NCBI RefSeq assembly: GCF_030440515.1
Contig: NZ_CP076543.1
Coordinates: forward strand, 7,293,001 to 7,357,000
Length of the DNA: 64,000 nucleotides
Direction: 5' to 3'
DNA from: Streptomyces xanthophaeus
GTDB taxonomy: Bacteria; Actinomycetota; Actinomycetes; Streptomycetales; Streptomycetaceae
Under the pieces are notes generated by a model, which saw nothing but the letters and a program-made list of their open reading frames with translations, did not search any database and was not told the DNA's origin. The translations under genes and the position numbers were made by a program. The first letter of the stretch is position 1; every line of letters begins with the position of its first letter. Shown here one piece after another: positions 62,840 to 64,000 of this stretch.

Positions 62840-63220
62840 ATGGTGCAGGACGGCGGGGACGCAAGGCGTCCGCACGGTGAACTCGTCGCGGATGTGCTGG
62901 CGGTCCTGTGGGCGGCCGAGGGGCCGTTGACCCCGCAGCAGATCAACGCCGCGCTCGACCGGGACCTGGCCCGGACGACGGTGACGACGATCCTCACCCG
63001 CCTCTACGAGAAGGGGACGGTCGTGCGCACCCGCGAGGGCAGGGGCTTCGCCTACGCCGCCGCGGACGACGCCGCCGGACTGGCGGCCGGGCGCATGCGC
63101 CGCGAGCTGGAGCGGGAGCCGCAACGCGACCTCGTCCTGAAGCGGTTCGTCTCCTCGCTGTCCGGGGACGACGAGGAAGCCCTGAGGCGTCTGCTCCTGG
63201 AGTCCGGGGAAGGCGCATGA
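62840..63220 (+). CDS. second BlaI/MecI-type repressor
   Basis: A 126-residue paralog of the repressor 1.5 kb upstream: GELVADVLAVLWAAEGPLTP, RTTVTTILTRLYEKGTVVRT, GFAYAAADD and a C-terminal dimer segment. An in-frame GTG 12 codons earlier is possible. ATGA overlaps the next protease gene. The two repressors are similar in the recognition helix (TTVTTIL), so cross-regulation is plausible. Confidence 0.9.
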   Translation: MVQDGGDARRPHGELVADVLAVLWAAEGPLTPQQINAALDRDLARTTVTTILTRLYEKGTVVRTREGRGFAYAAADDAAGLAAGRMRRELEREPQRDLVLKRFVSSLSGDDEEALRRLLLESGEGA

Positions 63221-64000
63221 CCCTGGTCCTGGCCGTGGTCGTGCTGGCCCTGCTGCTTCCCTGGGCAGCGGTGCCGGCCACCCGCCGGCTGGCCGATCTC
63301 CTGCCGCCGAGGGAGGCGTGCGCGGCGCTGACCGGAGCCGCTGTTCTGCTGGCCGGCGGCACCGTGGCAGCACTCATCGGCCTGTTCCACGTGCCGTTCC
63401 TCGTCTCCCTGGAGCAGATTCCTCTGTCGCGGGCGGCTGCCGAGTGGCCGACCACCGTGCCCGTCGCTGTGGTCGCCGGTGGGGTGCTGGCCTTCCAGGC
63501 GGTGCTGCTGGTCCGCCGCTGGTACGAGCGCCGCTCGCTGCTCGCCCGCGCCTGGTCGTCCACCGGCGGCGCGGTGCCCGACGGCGATCTTCTGGTCGTA
63601 CCGGATGCCGAGCCGCAGGCCTTCGCGCTGCCGGGATGGCGGGGGCGCGGCGGCCGGGTCGTGGTGACGACGGGCATGCTCAAGATCCTCGGTCCGGCGG
63701 AGCGCGAGGTGCTGCTCGGCCACGAGCGGGCCCATCTGACGGGCCGCCACCACCTGTGGTCCGTCACCGCCTACCTGGCGGCCGCGGTGCACCCCGCCCT
63801 GCGGTCCCTGCGCGCGGCGCTCGACTTCCACCTGGAGCGGTGGGCGGACGAGTCGGCGGCCTCGTCGGTGGGCGACCGGCGGCTGGCGGCGACCGCGATC
63901 GCACGCGCGGCGCTGGCCGCCGCGTCCGCCGAGAAGGCGGGCAAGGGCGGTGGCCCCCTGCTGTCGGTGAGTACCGGGCCGGTCCCGCAGCGGGTCGAAG
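63217..64000 (+). CDS. second M56-family membrane metalloprotease (3' truncated by window)
   Basis: At least 261 codons, open at the window end. Membrane helices at about 3-18, 35-60 and 80-100; zinc motif H169-E-R-A-H173 (LLGHERAHLTG) and the third-ligand region ERWADESAASSVG. The sequence is homologous along its length to the M56 gene upstream (GRVVVTTGML compare GRVVITSGML). Translationally coupled to the second BlaI by ATGA. The C-terminal end is not seen. Confidence 0.87.
   Translation, partial: MTLVLAVVVLALLLPWAAVPATRRLADLLPPREACAALTGAAVLLAGGTVAALIGLFHVPFLVSLEQIPLSRAAAEWPTTVPVAVVAGGVLAFQAVLLVRRWYERRSLLARAWSSTGGAVPDGDLLVVPDAEPQAFALPGWRGRGGRVVVTTGMLKILGPAEREVLLGHERAHLTGRHHLWSVTAYLAAAVHPALRSLRAALDFHLERWADESAASSVGDRRLAATAIARAALAAASAEKAGKGGGPLLSVSTGPVPQRVE

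Overview
The window is from a high-GC Gram-positive chromosome, almost certainly a Streptomyces or close relative. Reasons: very high G+C in every gene, frequent GTG and TTG starts with GGAGG-type ribosome sites, start/stop overlaps of the ATGA/GTGA type, and families typical of streptomycetes (XRE regulator with DUF5753, DUF5994, DUF5819 plus HTTM, DUF3618 plus DUF4235, SpoIIE-type PP2C phosphatases, SigE-like ECF factors). There is no rRNA, tRNA, CRISPR array or obvious biosynthetic gene cluster. The content looks like accessory or arm DNA rich in stress functions.

Layout. 0-7.5 kb: two tandem paralogous small proteins, a type II NADH dehydrogenase, an Mrr-like membrane nuclease, a glutamate-synthase-like flavoprotein, a PoxB-like ThDP enzyme and a PRC-barrel protein. 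7.5-13.5 kb: metallo-beta-lactamase hydrolase with a GlxA/AraC regulator, a beta-propeller protein coupled to an unknown protein, and a phospholipase-D/cardiolipin-synthase-like enzyme. 13.9-16.3 kb: a cold-shock set (CspA, DEAD-box helicase, CBS protein). 16.4-18.9 kb: an RsbQ-RsbP-STAS partner-switching module with overlapping genes. 19-21.8 kb: secreted pectate lyase followed by an ECF sigma factor and a membrane protein. 22-29.4 kb: small proteins, HTTM/DUF5819 membrane pair, a frameshifted DUF3494 ice-binding-like protein behind an AT-rich promoter region, PRC-barrel proteins and a DUF5753 regulator. 29.6-36.7 kb: an oxidative/osmotic stress island (DUF2231, hemerythrin, KatE catalase, flavodoxin reductase, YihY, DUF3618, and a DUF4235 gene with an in-frame TAG), with three matches to the actinobacterial SigB-type promoter GNNT-N14-16-GGGTA. 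36.7-48.4 kb: GAF-SpoIIE phosphatase, SRPBCC protein, AI-2E-type transporter, DJ-1/AraC divergent pair, Fur/KatG divergent pair, XRE-cupin regulator divergent from an epoxide hydrolase.

48.4-54.3 kb is a decayed zone: a PilT ATPase fragment, HEAT-repeat debris, a frameshifted pentapeptide-repeat gene, an IS630 transposase broken by two frameshifts, and several orphan small proteins. It ends at a three-part DEDDh exonuclease-BRCT-BRCT-TerD fusion. 56-58 kb holds a LysR/flavodoxin divergent pair.

58.3-64 kb reads as one cell-envelope locus. A leftward operon carries DedA, TetR, PAP2 phosphatase and UppP, all plausibly concerned with undecaprenyl phosphate recycling. Divergent from it are two consecutive BlaI-M56 protease pairs. 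The divergent intergenic region carries an array of GTCTAC/GTAGAC half-sites that could let BlaI govern both directions, and the second pair is preceded by an iron-box-like sequence. This locus is my strongest candidate for an undescribed regulatory system. The RsbQ-RsbP module and the exonuclease-BRCT-TerD fusion are the next most interesting.
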